DNA of 64,000 nucleotides from Boesenbergia rotunda (Eukaryota > Streptophyta > Magnoliopsida > Zingiberales > Zingiberaceae). The notes under the pieces were generated by a model. It was not told the DNA's origin, did not search any database, and saw only the letters and a program-made list of their open reading frames with translations. Made by a program: the position numbers and the translations under genes. Position 1 is the first letter of the stretch, and each line of letters begins with the position of its first letter. The DNA is taken from contig JAGFNQ010004030.1 in NCBI GenBank assembly GCA_024364735.1, positions 124,001-188,000 of the forward strand, written 5' to 3'. Positions 24,160-35,303 of this stretch are shown here, one piece after another.

Positions 24160-24348
24160 TGAGTAGGAAGCGAGAATAGAAACTTGTAAAGACAAAAATA
24201 AACAAAATGTACCATGACTTTTTGTCTTGGATTAGCAATCTGGGATAAAAAGGATAGACAAAATGCTCGATAATATAATCGAAGAAAAAAATCAATAAAA
24301 ACTGAAAAAGATACTCAAGTGGTGGTTTCACCAAATTGAGCAGCCCCC

Positions 24349-24360
24349 GCTCTGATACCA
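24349..24360 (-). other. Primer-binding site of element D
   Basis: On the minus strand this is TGGTATCAGAGC, a perfect copia-type site adjacent to the LTR end at 24363. Confidence 0.88.
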
Positions 24361-24362
24361 AT

Positions 24363-24803
24363 TGTAGGATTGAGTTAGAGCGATAGAGGGGGGTGAATAT
24401 CGCTTAGAAAATCTTTCGGATTTAATCGAGTACACAGCAAAAAATAGAACACAGCACATTAATACAAGTTCTTTTTACTTGCTTCGGAGTCTTGGCCGGC
24501 TTCTACTTCAAGGCCCACGACCCTTGATCATTTGCGTTGGGCAATCACTAATCAACGAGAGAATGTACAGATTACAATATCAAAGTGTGCAATTGAAATA
24601 ATACAAATATACAGACTCCTTTGAAGAGTTAAAGACTTTCGCTTGAAGAGTCGGACGGTGTTTCGACATTTGTCGATGCTTTGGTTGCGCAGCACACAGA
24701 AGAGCAGAGTGATCTCATTGATAGAAGTTATGTTCTGGGGTGCTGCCTCGACCCCTTTATATAGTGAGCATTCAAGCGCCTGAAAGATCTTTTTGTTGAT
24801 GCA
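24363..24803 (-). repeat. 5' LTR of element D (U5/R portion)
   Basis: Ends in CCTACA on the minus strand at 24363. A TATA box (TATATAAA, 24756-24763) fixes the orientation. The U3 part is not recognisable; at about 24804 the sequence changes to an oppositely oriented LTR-like start. Confidence 0.65.
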
Positions 24804-25345
24804 GTCTGGCCCGATTGTTGTTTTGGTGTTGACATTGATTTATGTTTGGTTGAGTGAATTCAGATTAAGTCCTGGTCGGGGACTGGGCACGAAACCCTAG
24901 TGAGTGATGCTAGGTTGACTGAACTCCCGATGAGTGAAGCCAGGTGACTGAAATCCCGGTGAGTGAAGCCAGGTGACGGAAATCCCGGTGAGTGAAGTCG
25001 GGTCCTGGTGAGTGAAGGCGGGTCCTGGTGAGTGAAGCCAGGTGATGGAAATCTCGGTGAGAGAAGCCGGGTCCCGGTGAGTGAAGCCGGGTGACCGAAA
25101 CCCTAGTGACTGAAGCCAGGTCCTAGCGAGTGAAGCTAGGTTGAATGAAATCCCGGTGAGTGAAGCCGGGTCCCGGTGAGTGAAGCCGGGTGACCGAAAC
25201 CCTAGTGACTGAAGCCAGGTCCTAGCGAATGAAGCTAGGTTGAATGAAATCCCGATGAGTGAAGCCGGGTCCCGGTGAGTGAAACCGGGTGACTGAAACC
25301 CTGGTGAGTGAAGCCAGGTCCTAGCGAGTGAGGCTAGGTTAAATG
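24804..25345 (+). repeat. LTR-start fragment with GTGAGTGAAGCC minisatellite
   Basis: It begins TGTTGTTTTGGTGTTGACA and continues aagtcctggtcggggactgg, the same architecture as the start of the element A LTR. From about 24895 to 25335 it is a degenerate tandem array built on 'ggtgagtgaagccgggt' with variants (ccaggt, ctaggt) alternating with 'gaaaccctag' or 'gaaatcccg'. Blocks of about 120 bp are repeated (for example around 25050 and 25165). It ends where the element E LTR begins. No coding potential. Confidence 0.65.
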
Positions 25346-27273
25346 TGTAGGATTTTTCGGGCCGCGAAAACCGCTTTTTCGCGTCGCGGAAACCCCGAAA
25401 GCCCCAATAGAAAGGATCCGAGCGAAGAAAACCATTTCAAAAATTTACGAGTGCTCGTTTACATGCTTCAAAACCGATCTACAACCTAGATCTATTAGAG
25501 AAGAGAAAACTACCTTCGATGCGTGCCCCGCAATTCCCGCTCGCTCCTCGGTTGGTGTCGGATCTCAAGGATGCAAAGTAGCAACCCTCTAGAAGTATCC
25601 ACACAAGCAAGAGAGTGGAGAGGAGAGCCCAAAAGTGTGCTAGCACTACTTGGGGTCTCGGCAAGATGAGAGGAGAGGGAGAGCCAAACAAAACAAAACC
25701 AAGTAAGGAGAAGAATCAATCACCCACCCACAAAAAAACTCCTTTTTGTGTGTTTAAGTGGCCGACCATTTAATGGCCATTATTGGCCATTAAGTGGCCG
25801 GCCACCACCTTTGGTAACCCCCTATTTGAATTCAAAATTCAAATGGGGAGGTTACTTAGCCTTGATGATGATGCCAAGTCATCACTTGGTCAAGTCAAGG
25901 TGATATGGCTTGAGTCAAGTCAAACTTGCCTCTTATGGACTTTCCATATTTAGCCAAAGTCAAACTTTGACTTCATTACTCTCCCATGATTAGATTCATC
26001 CAACACTTGGATAAAACTCGAGTCCAACTCAAGTTGTCTAATTTGAGTCAAGTCAAACTTGCCTTTTATGGACTTTCCATATTTAGCCAAAGTCAAACTT
26101 TGACTTCATTACTCTCCCATGATTAGATTCATCCAACACTTGGATCAAACTCGAGTCCAACTCAAGTTGTCTAATTTGAGTCAAGTCAAACTTGCCTTTT
26201 ATGGACTTTCCATATTTAGCCAAAGTCAAACTTTGACTTCATTACTCTCGGTCCATCATATGAACTTATTCTCCATCTATTGCTCTATGTGTGTGACCCT
26301 ATAGGTTCTTGTAACGTTGGCAATGCCCTTAAACCTATTTAAGGACATAAGCAATGAGAGGTATCTAGCAACACATCATTGCTACCTAAGTTACAAGAAT
26401 ATCGAGATCCAACATCACCATTGTGACTAATAATTGTGACCATCACAATATGTGACAACGTCCTTCTATCCTCGATATCTAGATTGATCTTTCATGAGGT
26501 ATAGACCGTGTCATCCTCAAATCAATCTATATGTCTTGATCTCCAAGTAGACTCACTATAATCAAATAAGCTCAATATCTAATATTGCCTTATTTGGGCA
26601 TGGCCATGCACTTAGTGGTCTTACTCTATCAAGAACGAAGATATCACTCCCGTCATATAGGAGGGATAGATCCCATCTACGTTACTCACATCCCTCCGCA
26701 TAATTTGTTACAAACCCAGTAATCGCCTTTATAGTCCACCCAGTTACGGGTGACGTTTGACGAAGCCAAAGTACGTAACTCCTTATGTAGGGAACTATGG
26801 TAACTTCAGGTCTAGGACTATAGTCATACTAATAGTCACATGAGAAAGTATATGACACTCATATAACGATCCATGATACTTTCTCATGGCGGGCCATTCA
26901 GTATACATTCTCTAATGTATACCCATGTGTCAACTTGATATCTCATATCCATGACTTGTGAGATCAAGTCATCATGTTGACCTACATGCTAGTCTCTATG
27001 CATTAACATTGTCCTTGAATGTTAATACTCGACTAGGAATAATTAAGAGTAGTGTTCTCTATATCATCTCACTATCGATTCAACTAATCGATTGATATAG
27101 ATAAGAACCTTCTACTCAAGGACGTTATTATACTAAGTTATTTGGCACCAATACACATAAGTACAATAACCATAAGAAATGCCTTTATATATAAGAAATA
27201 TATATACAAGAATATGATACAATGAGTCCAAAAAGTAATCATCATATGATTGGCTCTAGGGCTCTCACTATCA
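25346..27273 (-). repeat. 3' LTR of element E (1928 bp)
   Basis: On the minus strand it runs TGATAGTGAGAGCC...CCTACA. It contains three head-to-tail copies of a 133-bp unit (starting 25918, 26051 and 26184; the third is partial). The base run AAATG flanks it on the left, but no matching duplication can be sought because the 5' end is lost. Confidence 0.85.
25918..26250. repeat. 133-bp tandem repeat inside the element E LTR
   Basis: 'agtcaaacttgcc' recurs at 25918, 26051 and 26184, exactly 133 bp apart, each followed by the same tatggactttccatattta context. The third copy stops near 26250. Confidence 0.85.
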
Positions 27274-27287
27274 ATCTCCCACTAGCA

Positions 27288-28541
27288 CTAGAGCCAATCG
27301 CTGTAGTATCTAATACCCAATGACCTAGTGTGACCATCATGCTTCATCTGTGCCAAAGCCTTGGTCAAGGGATCTGCGACGTTAGCCTCTGTGGGTACTC
27401 TGCAAATTTTCACATCTCCTCGATCGATGATCTCTCGAATGAGATGGAATCGCCGTAGTATGTGTTTGGTCCGCTGGTGTGAGCGAGGTTCCTTAGCCTG
27501 CGCAATAGCTCCATTGTTGTCACAATAGAGCTCTACGGGATCAGATATGCTAGGAACCACCCCAAGCTCAGTGATGAACTTGCGAATCCAAACTGCCTCC
27601 TTTGCTGCCTCTGATGCAGCAATATTCTCAGCTTCTGTTGTAGAATCTGCAACTGTGTCCTGCTTCGAACTCTTCCAGCTCACAGCTCCGCCATTCAAGC
27701 AAAACACGAACCCTGACTGCGATCTGTAATCATCCTGGTCGGTTTGGAAGCTGGCATCAGTGTAACCCTTTACAACTAGATGCTCATCGGCTCCAAATAT
27801 CAAAAAATATTCCTTAGTCCTTCTCAAGTACTTAAGGATATTCTTGACCGCTATCCAGTGACGTTCACCTGGATCTGACTGGTACCTGCTCGTCATGCTC
27901 AAAGCATACGAGACATCAGGACGAGTACATAACATGGCGTACATGATAGATCCTATGGCAGAAGCATAAGGGATCTTATCCATGCGGTCTCTCTCCTCTC
28001 TAGAAGAGAGACTCTGAGTCTTCGAAAGACTCACACCATGTGACATTGGCAGAATTCCTCTCTTGGAATTCTGCATGGCAAAACGGTGAAATACCGTATC
28101 GATGTATGTACTCTGACTTAGGCCAAGCAATCTCTTAGATCTATCTCTATAGATCTTAATGCCTAGAATGCAGGCTGCTTCACCTAAGTCCTTCATTGCG
28201 AAACAAGTCCCCAACCAAGTCTTCACAGACTGTAGCGAAGGGATGTTGTTCCCAATGAGTAGTATGTCATCCACATACAAGACTAGGAAGACTACTGTGC
28301 TCCCACTAACCATCTTGTAGACACAAGGTTCATCTTCGTTCTTGATGAAACCAAACTGTTTGATCGCATCATCGAATCGAAGATTCCAGCTCCGAGAAGC
28401 TTGCTTTAGACCATAAATGGCCCTATGCAGCTTGCATACTCTGCCAGTATGCTGTGGATCTACAAAACCCTCAGGCTGTGTCATGTACACATCCTCGAGG
28501 AGGTTTCCATTCAGAAACGCTGTCTTGACATCCATCTGTCA
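27288..28541 (-). pseudogene. Reverse transcriptase and RNase H of element E
   Basis: In the same frame as the upstream polyprotein but separated from it by TGA at 28541-28539 (Trp expected before QMDVKTAFLNG). It has the palm motif LYVDDILLIGN, the connection to RNase H, YTDASFQTDQDD, the TEAENIAASEAAKEAVW segment (the copia TEAEY position is Asn here) and the C-terminal KHILRRFHLIRE. It stops at 27288, immediately before the polypurine tract. Apart from the upstream stop it is full length. Confidence 0.9.
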
Positions 28542-30263
28542 GATCTCATAATCGTGGTAGGCTGCAATAGCAAGCATGATCCGAATGGACTTAAACATCG
28601 CTACTGGAGAAAAAGTTTCATCATAGTAAATATCATGAATTTGCTTGAAACCTTTAGCTACCAGTCTACCCTTATAGGTATGAGTAAGTCCATCCATGTT
28701 AGGCTTTCTCTTAAAGACCCACTTACACCCAATGGGTTTGACCCCTTCAGGTGGATCAACCAAGGTCCAAACTTGGTTAGTGTACATGGATTCCATTTCG
28801 GATCTCATGGCATCCAGCCATGACTCAGAATCTGGGCTCATTACAACTTCCTGATAGGTGGTAGGCTCATTCTCAATGATCATAACGTCATCATGGTCAG
28901 GCAAGAGAAATGAATATCTCTCAGGCTGACGACGTACCCTATCAGACCTGCGAAGAGGTAGGTCTACCTGAACAGGTTGTTGTTCCACAACTTCTTGTGT
29001 AACAATCTCATCCACAACTTCTTGTGGTTCCTGTTCAGTATCCATCAAGGGCTCAGTGCTATGGTCGTTGTCTTGAACTTCTTCAAGATCAAACGAACTC
29101 CCACTAGTCTTTCTAGAAACAAAGTCCCTTTCTAGAAAGACCCCAGTCTTAGCAACAAACACTTTGTGTTGACTGGGAATGTAGAAGTAATATCCCTTAG
29201 TTTCCTTGGGATATCCCACGAAATAGCACTTATCAGACTTGGGTCCCAGTTTGTCTGAGACTTGACGTCTAACGTAAGCCTCACAACCCCAAACCCTCAT
29301 GAAAGACATCTTGGGACTCCTCCCAGTCCATATCGTATATGGTGTCTTCATGACCGCCTTTGATGGAACACGGTTAAGTGTGAACGCTGCCGTGTCTAGA
29401 GCATATCCCCAAAAGGATATAGGAAAATCTGCGTGACTCATCATAGATCGTACCATATCTAATAAGGTACGATTCCTCCTTTCGGATACACGATTCCACT
29501 GTGGTGTCCCAGGAGGAGTGAGTTGAGATAGAATCCCACACTCAGCTAAATAGTCACGAAACTCATGGCTCAAGTATTCTCCACCTCGATCTGATCGAAG
29601 TATTTTAATACTCTTGCCGAGTTGGTTTTGTACTTCATTTCTGAATTCTTTGAACTTTTCAAAGGACTCGGACTTATGTGTCATCAAGTACACATAACCA
29701 TATCTACTGAAATCATCAGTAAATGTGATGAAGTATCTATAACCACCTCGAGCAGCAACATTGAAAGGGCCACATACATCAGAATGTATGAGTCCTAACA
29801 AATCTGTTGCCCTCTCGCTATGTCCACTAAAGGGAGTCTTAGTCATCTTTCCTAGAAGGCATGATTCACATGTCTCATATGATTCAAAATCAAATGAATC
29901 TAGCAATCCATCCTTATGGAGCTGGGACAAGCGACTCTCATTTATGTGGCCTAAGCGACAGTGCCAGAGATAGGTTGGGTTCAACTCATTTGATCTCAAC
30001 CTCTTGGTACTTACATTATAGATAGGGCGTTCTAAGTCTAGAATGTAGAGTCCGTTGATAAGATCTGCACTACAATAGAACATTTCATTTAAATAGACTG
30101 AACAACATTTGTTCTTAATTATAAATGAGAAGCCTTTTTTGTCTAGACAAGAAACAGAAATTATGTTCTTAGTAAGTGCAGGTACATAACAACAATCATC
30201 TAGTTCCAGTACAAGCCCAGAGGGCAGAGATAGAAAATAAGTTCCTACAGCAACAGCAGCAAC
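28542..30263 (-). pseudogene. Protease C-terminus and integrase of element E, up to the start of RT
   Basis: This continues the polyprotein frame after the stop at 30264-30266, without frameshift. Landmarks: GLVLELDDCCYVP (protease end), LWHCRLGHINESRL (GAG-pre-integrase), CESCLLGKMTKTPF, then the integrase core with HSDVCGPF, RSDRGGEYLS and the Glu in VSERRNRTLL. The usual PQQNGV before that Glu is PQWNRV, two unusual substitutions. The chromodomain-like linker and RT entry (GCKWVFKRKPNMDG) follow. Ends at TGA 28541-28539. Confidence 0.9.
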
Positions 30264-31195
30264 TCATGCTCCATTGCCTACTCGTAGGTCCACCTCGCCC
30301 TTTGCCAATACCCTGCTATTTCTCAGCCCCTGCACATTGGTACAAATGTGAGAAGCACATCCAGTATCTAATACCCATGATGTAGAAATAGAAAGGTTGA
30401 CTTCTATAACATATATACCTAAAGTAGAAGGCTCGCTTCTCTTCTTCTTAAGATCCTCCAGGTAGATCTTGCAGTTTCTTTTCCAATGCCCTTTCTCACC
30501 ACAATGGAAACAGGTGGCATCCTTCTGCACCCCACCCTTGGGTTTAAGTGCTGCAGAGCTGGCTTTGCCCTTGGTTTGGGTCTTACCCTTACCTTTGGGC
30601 TTCCACTTACCCTTGTCTTTGCCCTTCTGTACCATCAGGACGGTACTAGGCTTGGTGAGATTAGGCTCAGCAGTTCTTAACATGTTGAGTATCTCGGGAA
30701 GTGATTTGTCTAATTCGTTCATGTTGTAATTCATGACGAATTGACGGTAACCTGGCGGCAACGATTGCAGAATCAAGTCGGTAGCCAGCTCTTGGCCCAA
30801 GGGAAACCCTAGTCTATCGAGGTTCTCGACGTACCCAATCATCTTGAGTACGTGAGTTCCTACTGGGGTTCCCTCTTTCATCTTGCATGAAAAGAGGGCC
30901 TGAGTCACTTCGAACCGCTCATGCCTTGCCTGCCCTTGATATAATTGCTTGAGGTGGCCAATCATATCGTAAGCATTCATGTTCTCGTGTTGCTTCTGAA
31001 GCTCAGAGGACATGCAACATAGCATTAGGCACGACACGTCTAACGCGTCGTCTTGATGCTTCTGATGAGCATCTGTAACGCTACGGATGGCTGAGGGTGG
31101 TGGTGCTTCAGGAACTGCTTGCTCTAGAACGTACAGCTTACGTTCCTGTTTGAGGACTATCCTCAAGTTCCTGTACCAGTCCAGGAAAATTAGCT
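30264..31195 (-). pseudogene. gag and protease start of element E (5' truncated)
   Basis: The frame is open from the n at 31196 (readable FLDWYRNLRIVLKQER, a copia Gag signature) to TGA at 30266-30264, which replaces an Arg codon (CGA to TGA). It contains a UBN2-type capsid region (QLYQGQARHERFEVTQAL; LPPGYRQFVMNYNMN), an intact zinc knuckle CFHCGEKGHWKRNC, and the protease active site WVLDTGCASHIC with its catalytic Asp. The N-terminal part and start codon are missing. Confidence 0.88.
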
Positions 31196-31196
31196 N
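31196..31196. other. Single ambiguous base (n) at the truncated end of element E
   Basis: The only n in the window. Copia Gag sequence stops on its left and unrelated, gene-flanking sequence begins on its right, so it may mark a contig join or collapsed repeat rather than a biological breakpoint. Confidence 0.7.
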
Positions 31197-31817
31197 CTAA
31201 GGAAAATACTTCTTCAAAGCTAAGAACTGAGCCTTTTTTTTTATGTATCAAAAAAATCTTTTTTAAGCCACTTCAACCTTAATCGTACCTGGGTTCTGCC
31301 ACGTGCGAACAGGGGAACATGGCTTGTTAGCTACTGACTTTGATTGGACAAACCACCCTGATAAAACATGCTTCGTGGTTCAATGAATCCGCAACTGACA
31401 AGAAAAGAAACAGTGCCGACTACATAATTCTGCTGAAACTTCTTTTTCTGCCTTTTCTTGCAACATTCAAAACCGTTGTCATGGAAGACTGGATCATCTT
31501 GTGGGGCATGTTGTCAAATCTACACGCTAAAATCTATTTTTTAGTGATAAAAGAAAATAACAAATGGTGATTGAGGAGATGTACCTACAAAATGATAGTT
31601 ATCAGGCTGAGTTGTTGCCGCTTTCAACTGCTCATTCTCTGGATGTGTCAATTCTGTCCATTATCTCTCTTCTTCTTTACGGTGATTTCCTCCTGGAGAA
31701 TGGCTGTCTCTTAAGATACCCTCCATCATAAATTGCCTCGAATCCTCCAGTTTTTGGCACGGTGGTCTTCTCTGGAAGTAAAAAGAGGGAATATAGAGTT
31801 GTGAAGTGTGCTGGGAA
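31197..31817 (+). other. Upstream region of the MAP70 gene
   Basis: 621 bp between the end of element E and the MAP70 ATG. It contains no gene I can support; it should hold the promoter and 5' leader. There is a T-run at 31233-31241 and a CACGTG (G-box) core at 31299-31304, a common plant promoter element. No convincing TATA box was found. Confidence 0.5.
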
Positions 31818-34800
31818 ATGGGCAGCTTGGGGGATGCAGCTGGAGCCAAGGAACTCTTTGCGAGTCTTTCTGACCCTGTAATAATTGAGCTCAACAGGCT
31901 ACAAAATAGTATTTTGGGTACGTTTGCCCTTCAAGTTTTTTCACTTCATGAATTACTGTTCTACTTCATCTTGGCCTAGTTGTTCAAACATGATTTCCAG
32001 CTCAAAAGGTCCAGTTCTCATTGAAGAATATGGACATTCTGTTGCTGAAGCTGAAATACAAATTACACAGTTCATTTTTCTAAGTTCATTTTGGATTTCT
32101 TGAACTCGGAAAATTGCTTTGCTGCGGAAAGAGTTTAGTTCATACTCATAGAAAGTGTCAAATTTCCTAAGCTAGAAACTAGGCAAACAGTAAGCATGAA
32201 TTTAAAGATCAAACTAGTGGGGTCTGAGTTTGACAGAATAATCTAAATATTGATTTCCAATGAAGACACAGAGAAAGCTTTTATTAGAGATAAAATGACA
32301 GTCCACACAGATGCACATACTACCTTCAACATAAATATATGATTCATAAAAGTTTAGGTTCTAGGTTACTTGCTAGAATCCTCGGGAAGCCTAACATCAA
32401 CTCTTCTAGCTTCAACCTACAATAAATGATGCCAACTTTTATTCTTTATGGATGAAGTCCAATGTAACTTTTTATAATCATAATTGCCTTCTTAATAACA
32501 GATTTTGAGATTTTGTGAAGCAAAATTCAGTCTGGCTCAGGATTTTACTCATTTGTCACAATAGTTGGTTTACCTGTATGAAAGAAAGTATCTGCATAAG
32601 TTGTCGTCCACTTGTTTTTCATCCGAATGATTCAGTTTCAATAACATCAAAGCAGTACAAAGGATAAAGGAAGTGGATTGACTACCAATCATTTTCTTTC
32701 CAACAGTTCTAGTTAGCATCAATTTCATGGATCCATTATTAGCCAAGACTCCGTTATGCTATTGTCTGAACAGGGGGTCCTACTTCTGGATTGTTTTTGT
32801 CCTTTTCTTATTGTAAACAACAGAAGTTACTTTAGTTTCTGCAAGATCATTTGGCATTATCTGAAAGTTGGGTCCTACAATAACATCAATGAAGCAATTG
32901 AGTTTGATTGCATAAATTCATTTGAACCGACTTGACTAAATTCTGAGCTTAACCTGCAGAGAAGGAAACGGAGTTGGGACTTGCTAAAAATGAAATCAAA
33001 GCCTTGAAGGCAACTGAAATCTTGAAGAATAAGGCCGTTATGGAGGCAAGTAGAAAATAAAAAAACAAGATAATCGATAACGACAACCAACCTTTATTGA
33101 GTTGGTACTAACCTTTTCTAGTTCATGTTCTCTAGTTAAGCAACGAACTGAAGAAAATGGATGAAAAACTCAGGATCACTGAGAAACAGCTTGAACAGAA
33201 GGTTTCCTCAGTCGCTACATTTTACATACAAAAATATTGAAGAGTGATTAGTGTCTTGGCTAGCTGACAAAACCATCATCTGTTACATTGCAGAATCTTG
33301 ACATCACAAAACTAACCAACGAGAAGAAAGAGGCATTGGCAGCACAATTTTCTGCAGAAGCAATTTTAAGAAGAGTATATGTGAATCAAAAGGATGAGGA
33401 ACTCATTCCTATCGAGGTTCTCATAGCACCACTTGAGTCGGACATCAAACAATACAGAAATGAGGTACCATTCTTTAACATGCTCCATTCTGGAGGCATG
33501 ACCAAATTGTAGGTTTTTCAATATTCTGTAACATTATAATTCCAGAAGCATGACACGATTATGGAATTTTACATACTAATCGCATGCAGATTGTAATGCT
33601 TCAAGAGGATGTAAAAGCATTGGAAAGATTGACAAAGTCTAAAGAGGCAGCACTAGTGGAAGCAGAAAGTCTTCTGCATAATGCTCTTGAACACGCAAGG
33701 AATGTAGAAGTCATGAAAAACAAAAATCTCGAATTGAAAAGGCAAATAGAGATCTGCCAGGTATATTTCCTATCTTTAAATTATTACTTTTGCAAATTAA
33801 CCAAGCATCAAACCGGACTCAATGATATTTTTCTGCAGGAAGAAAACAAAATTCTGGAGAAAACTTACAGAAAGAAAGTTGTTGAAGTGGAAAAATTTAT
33901 GAAAACAATTCATGAGCTTGAGGAAAATATTCTAGCTGGTGGTGCAACTGCCAATGATATAAGGGACTATCAGCGCAAGATCTCTGAGTTAAATGTAGGT
34001 TTTTGTCAATTAAGTATTGCAATTTGGCTCTCTGTAGTTCTCCACTGGAGGCTAACTTTTTAGATGATCAACAAATGTATAGGAGGAGAAAAGGATGGTT
34101 GAGAGAGAACTAGCAAGAGTTAAAGTTTCAGCAAGTAGGATAGCTACAGCAGCAGCAAATGAGTGGAAGGATGATGGAGACAAAGTCATACCTGTCAAGC
34201 AGTGGTTGGAAGAGAGGAAAATTTTGCAGGTTTGCTAATTTCTATGACAATTATCTTATATTCTTAATAAGCTCGATTCAGAAACTATCTATGAGCAGTT
34301 GTCTTTCCTGTCCAATTGCAACAACATGGTTTCTAACATGTGTGCACTTCCATTGCTAACACAATTTTGGTAATAATATGATTTCCCCTGATAACTCTTG
34401 ACATGCACAATTTTAGGGGGAGATACAGAGGTTAAAGGATAAATTAACTTTAGCAGAAAGAACAGCAAAGGCAGAGACTCAACTTAAGGTAAGATACTTA
34501 TCAATCAGTTCTAGTGTAAATTGACAATAATCAGTATTTAATAAGTTTCAACCTACCATCACAGGAGAAACTAAGCTTGAGGCTGAAGACGTTGGAACAG
34601 TGCATGAAGCATTCAAGTCTTCCAGAAAAGACAAGAGACCTTTGTGAGAGAAAGAAGTGTGAATTGGCATGGCCCAAGGACCTCAAGATGGTTTCTCATG
34701 CACCCAACAATGACACCGTATTGCAGAAGCCTAACTTAAATTCAGGAGATGTTGATAATGCCAGAGGAATGGAGAGCTTAAACTCAAATGTTGTGAAAAA

Positions 34801-35303
34801 GAATTTACTAACTTTGAGAAGCAGGTCAGTCAATGACACTGGGAAGGAAAATGCAGAAACAAATGTCAGGTCCAATAGGCATGCAAATGATATTATGACT
34901 GGAAGAAAAGAGGTCAACCATGAGGTTAATGAAAAAATATGTGGAGACAGCAAGTCACAAAATGAGAACCTAGAAAATGGCTACGATGATATGGTGTCTG
35001 GGTTTCTTTATGACAAACTGCAAAAGAAGGTTATAAACTTGAGAGAATCTCACAAGGACAAGGATAATATATTGATCATGAAAGATGAGGAAATCAAGGT
35101 TTATATAGAATAATTCATTCTACTAGGTTTAATGCATAAGTGCTCTTGCTTAATTTAAATAATTTCTTTTCTTTCAGTTTCTCCTAAGGAAGGTTGATGT
35201 GCTAACGAAGGCTATAGAAGTGGAATCCAAGAAGAAAAGGAGAAATGCACGAGAAAAGGAAATGATCAAGTTAGAGGACAATAAGCATCATATTGACATC
35301 TGA
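31818..35303 (+). CDS. MAP70: Microtubule-associated protein 70 (MAP70 family), ten exons
   Basis: Exons: 31818-31917, 32960-33045, 33136-33201, 33294-33464, 33590-33760, 33839-33994, 34083-34229, 34417-34488, 34565-35098, 35178-35303; together 1629 nt, 542 residues. Phases agree at every junction. MAP70 proteins are plant-specific coiled-coil proteins that bind and organise microtubules, including at secondary wall bands. Family signatures: DPVIIELNRLQN (19-30), KKEALAAQFSAEAILRRV, APLESDIKQYRNE, LTKSKEAALVEAE, ENKILEKTYRKKVVEVEKF, GGATANDIRDYQRKISELN and VKQWLEERKILQ (288-299). Residues 324-501, all in exon 9, are poorly conserved and Lys/Asn-rich. The start was chosen because it gives the short N terminus before DPV and the downstream GAG codon is rebuilt by the exon 1/2 junction. 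The second intron has a GC donor (GAG|GCAAGT). The C terminus (DNKHHIDI) is my exon 10 reading. Confidence 0.93.

Larger units (their letters stand above)
23677..24803 (-). mobile_element. Element D: 5' part of an older SIRE-like copia retrotransposon
   Basis: Minus-strand order: LTR U5/R with TATA box, primer-binding site, partial gag; then broken by element B. The remainder must lie beyond the left edge of the window. Its gag is related to that of element C (shared SLWASMVDAY-type motif), so it belongs to the same broad lineage. Confidence 0.75.
25346..31195 (-). mobile_element. Element E: Ty1/copia retrotransposon, 5' truncated
   Basis: The 3' LTR (25346-27273), polypurine tract (27274-27287) and a polyprotein reading frame from gag to RNase H (31195 down to 27288) are present. 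The 5' LTR, primer-binding site and gag start are missing: the frame is still open when the sequence reaches the n at 31196. The frame holds two nonsense codons and no frameshift. It is the best-preserved coding element here and probably the youngest. Lineage (Tork/Angela-like) is uncertain. Confidence 0.88.

Noticed and set aside
24895..25335. Repeat-spacer look of the minisatellite, reminiscent of a CRISPR array
   Set aside because: Units are contiguous and degenerate with no unique spacers; host is a plant, and it sits in an LTR.
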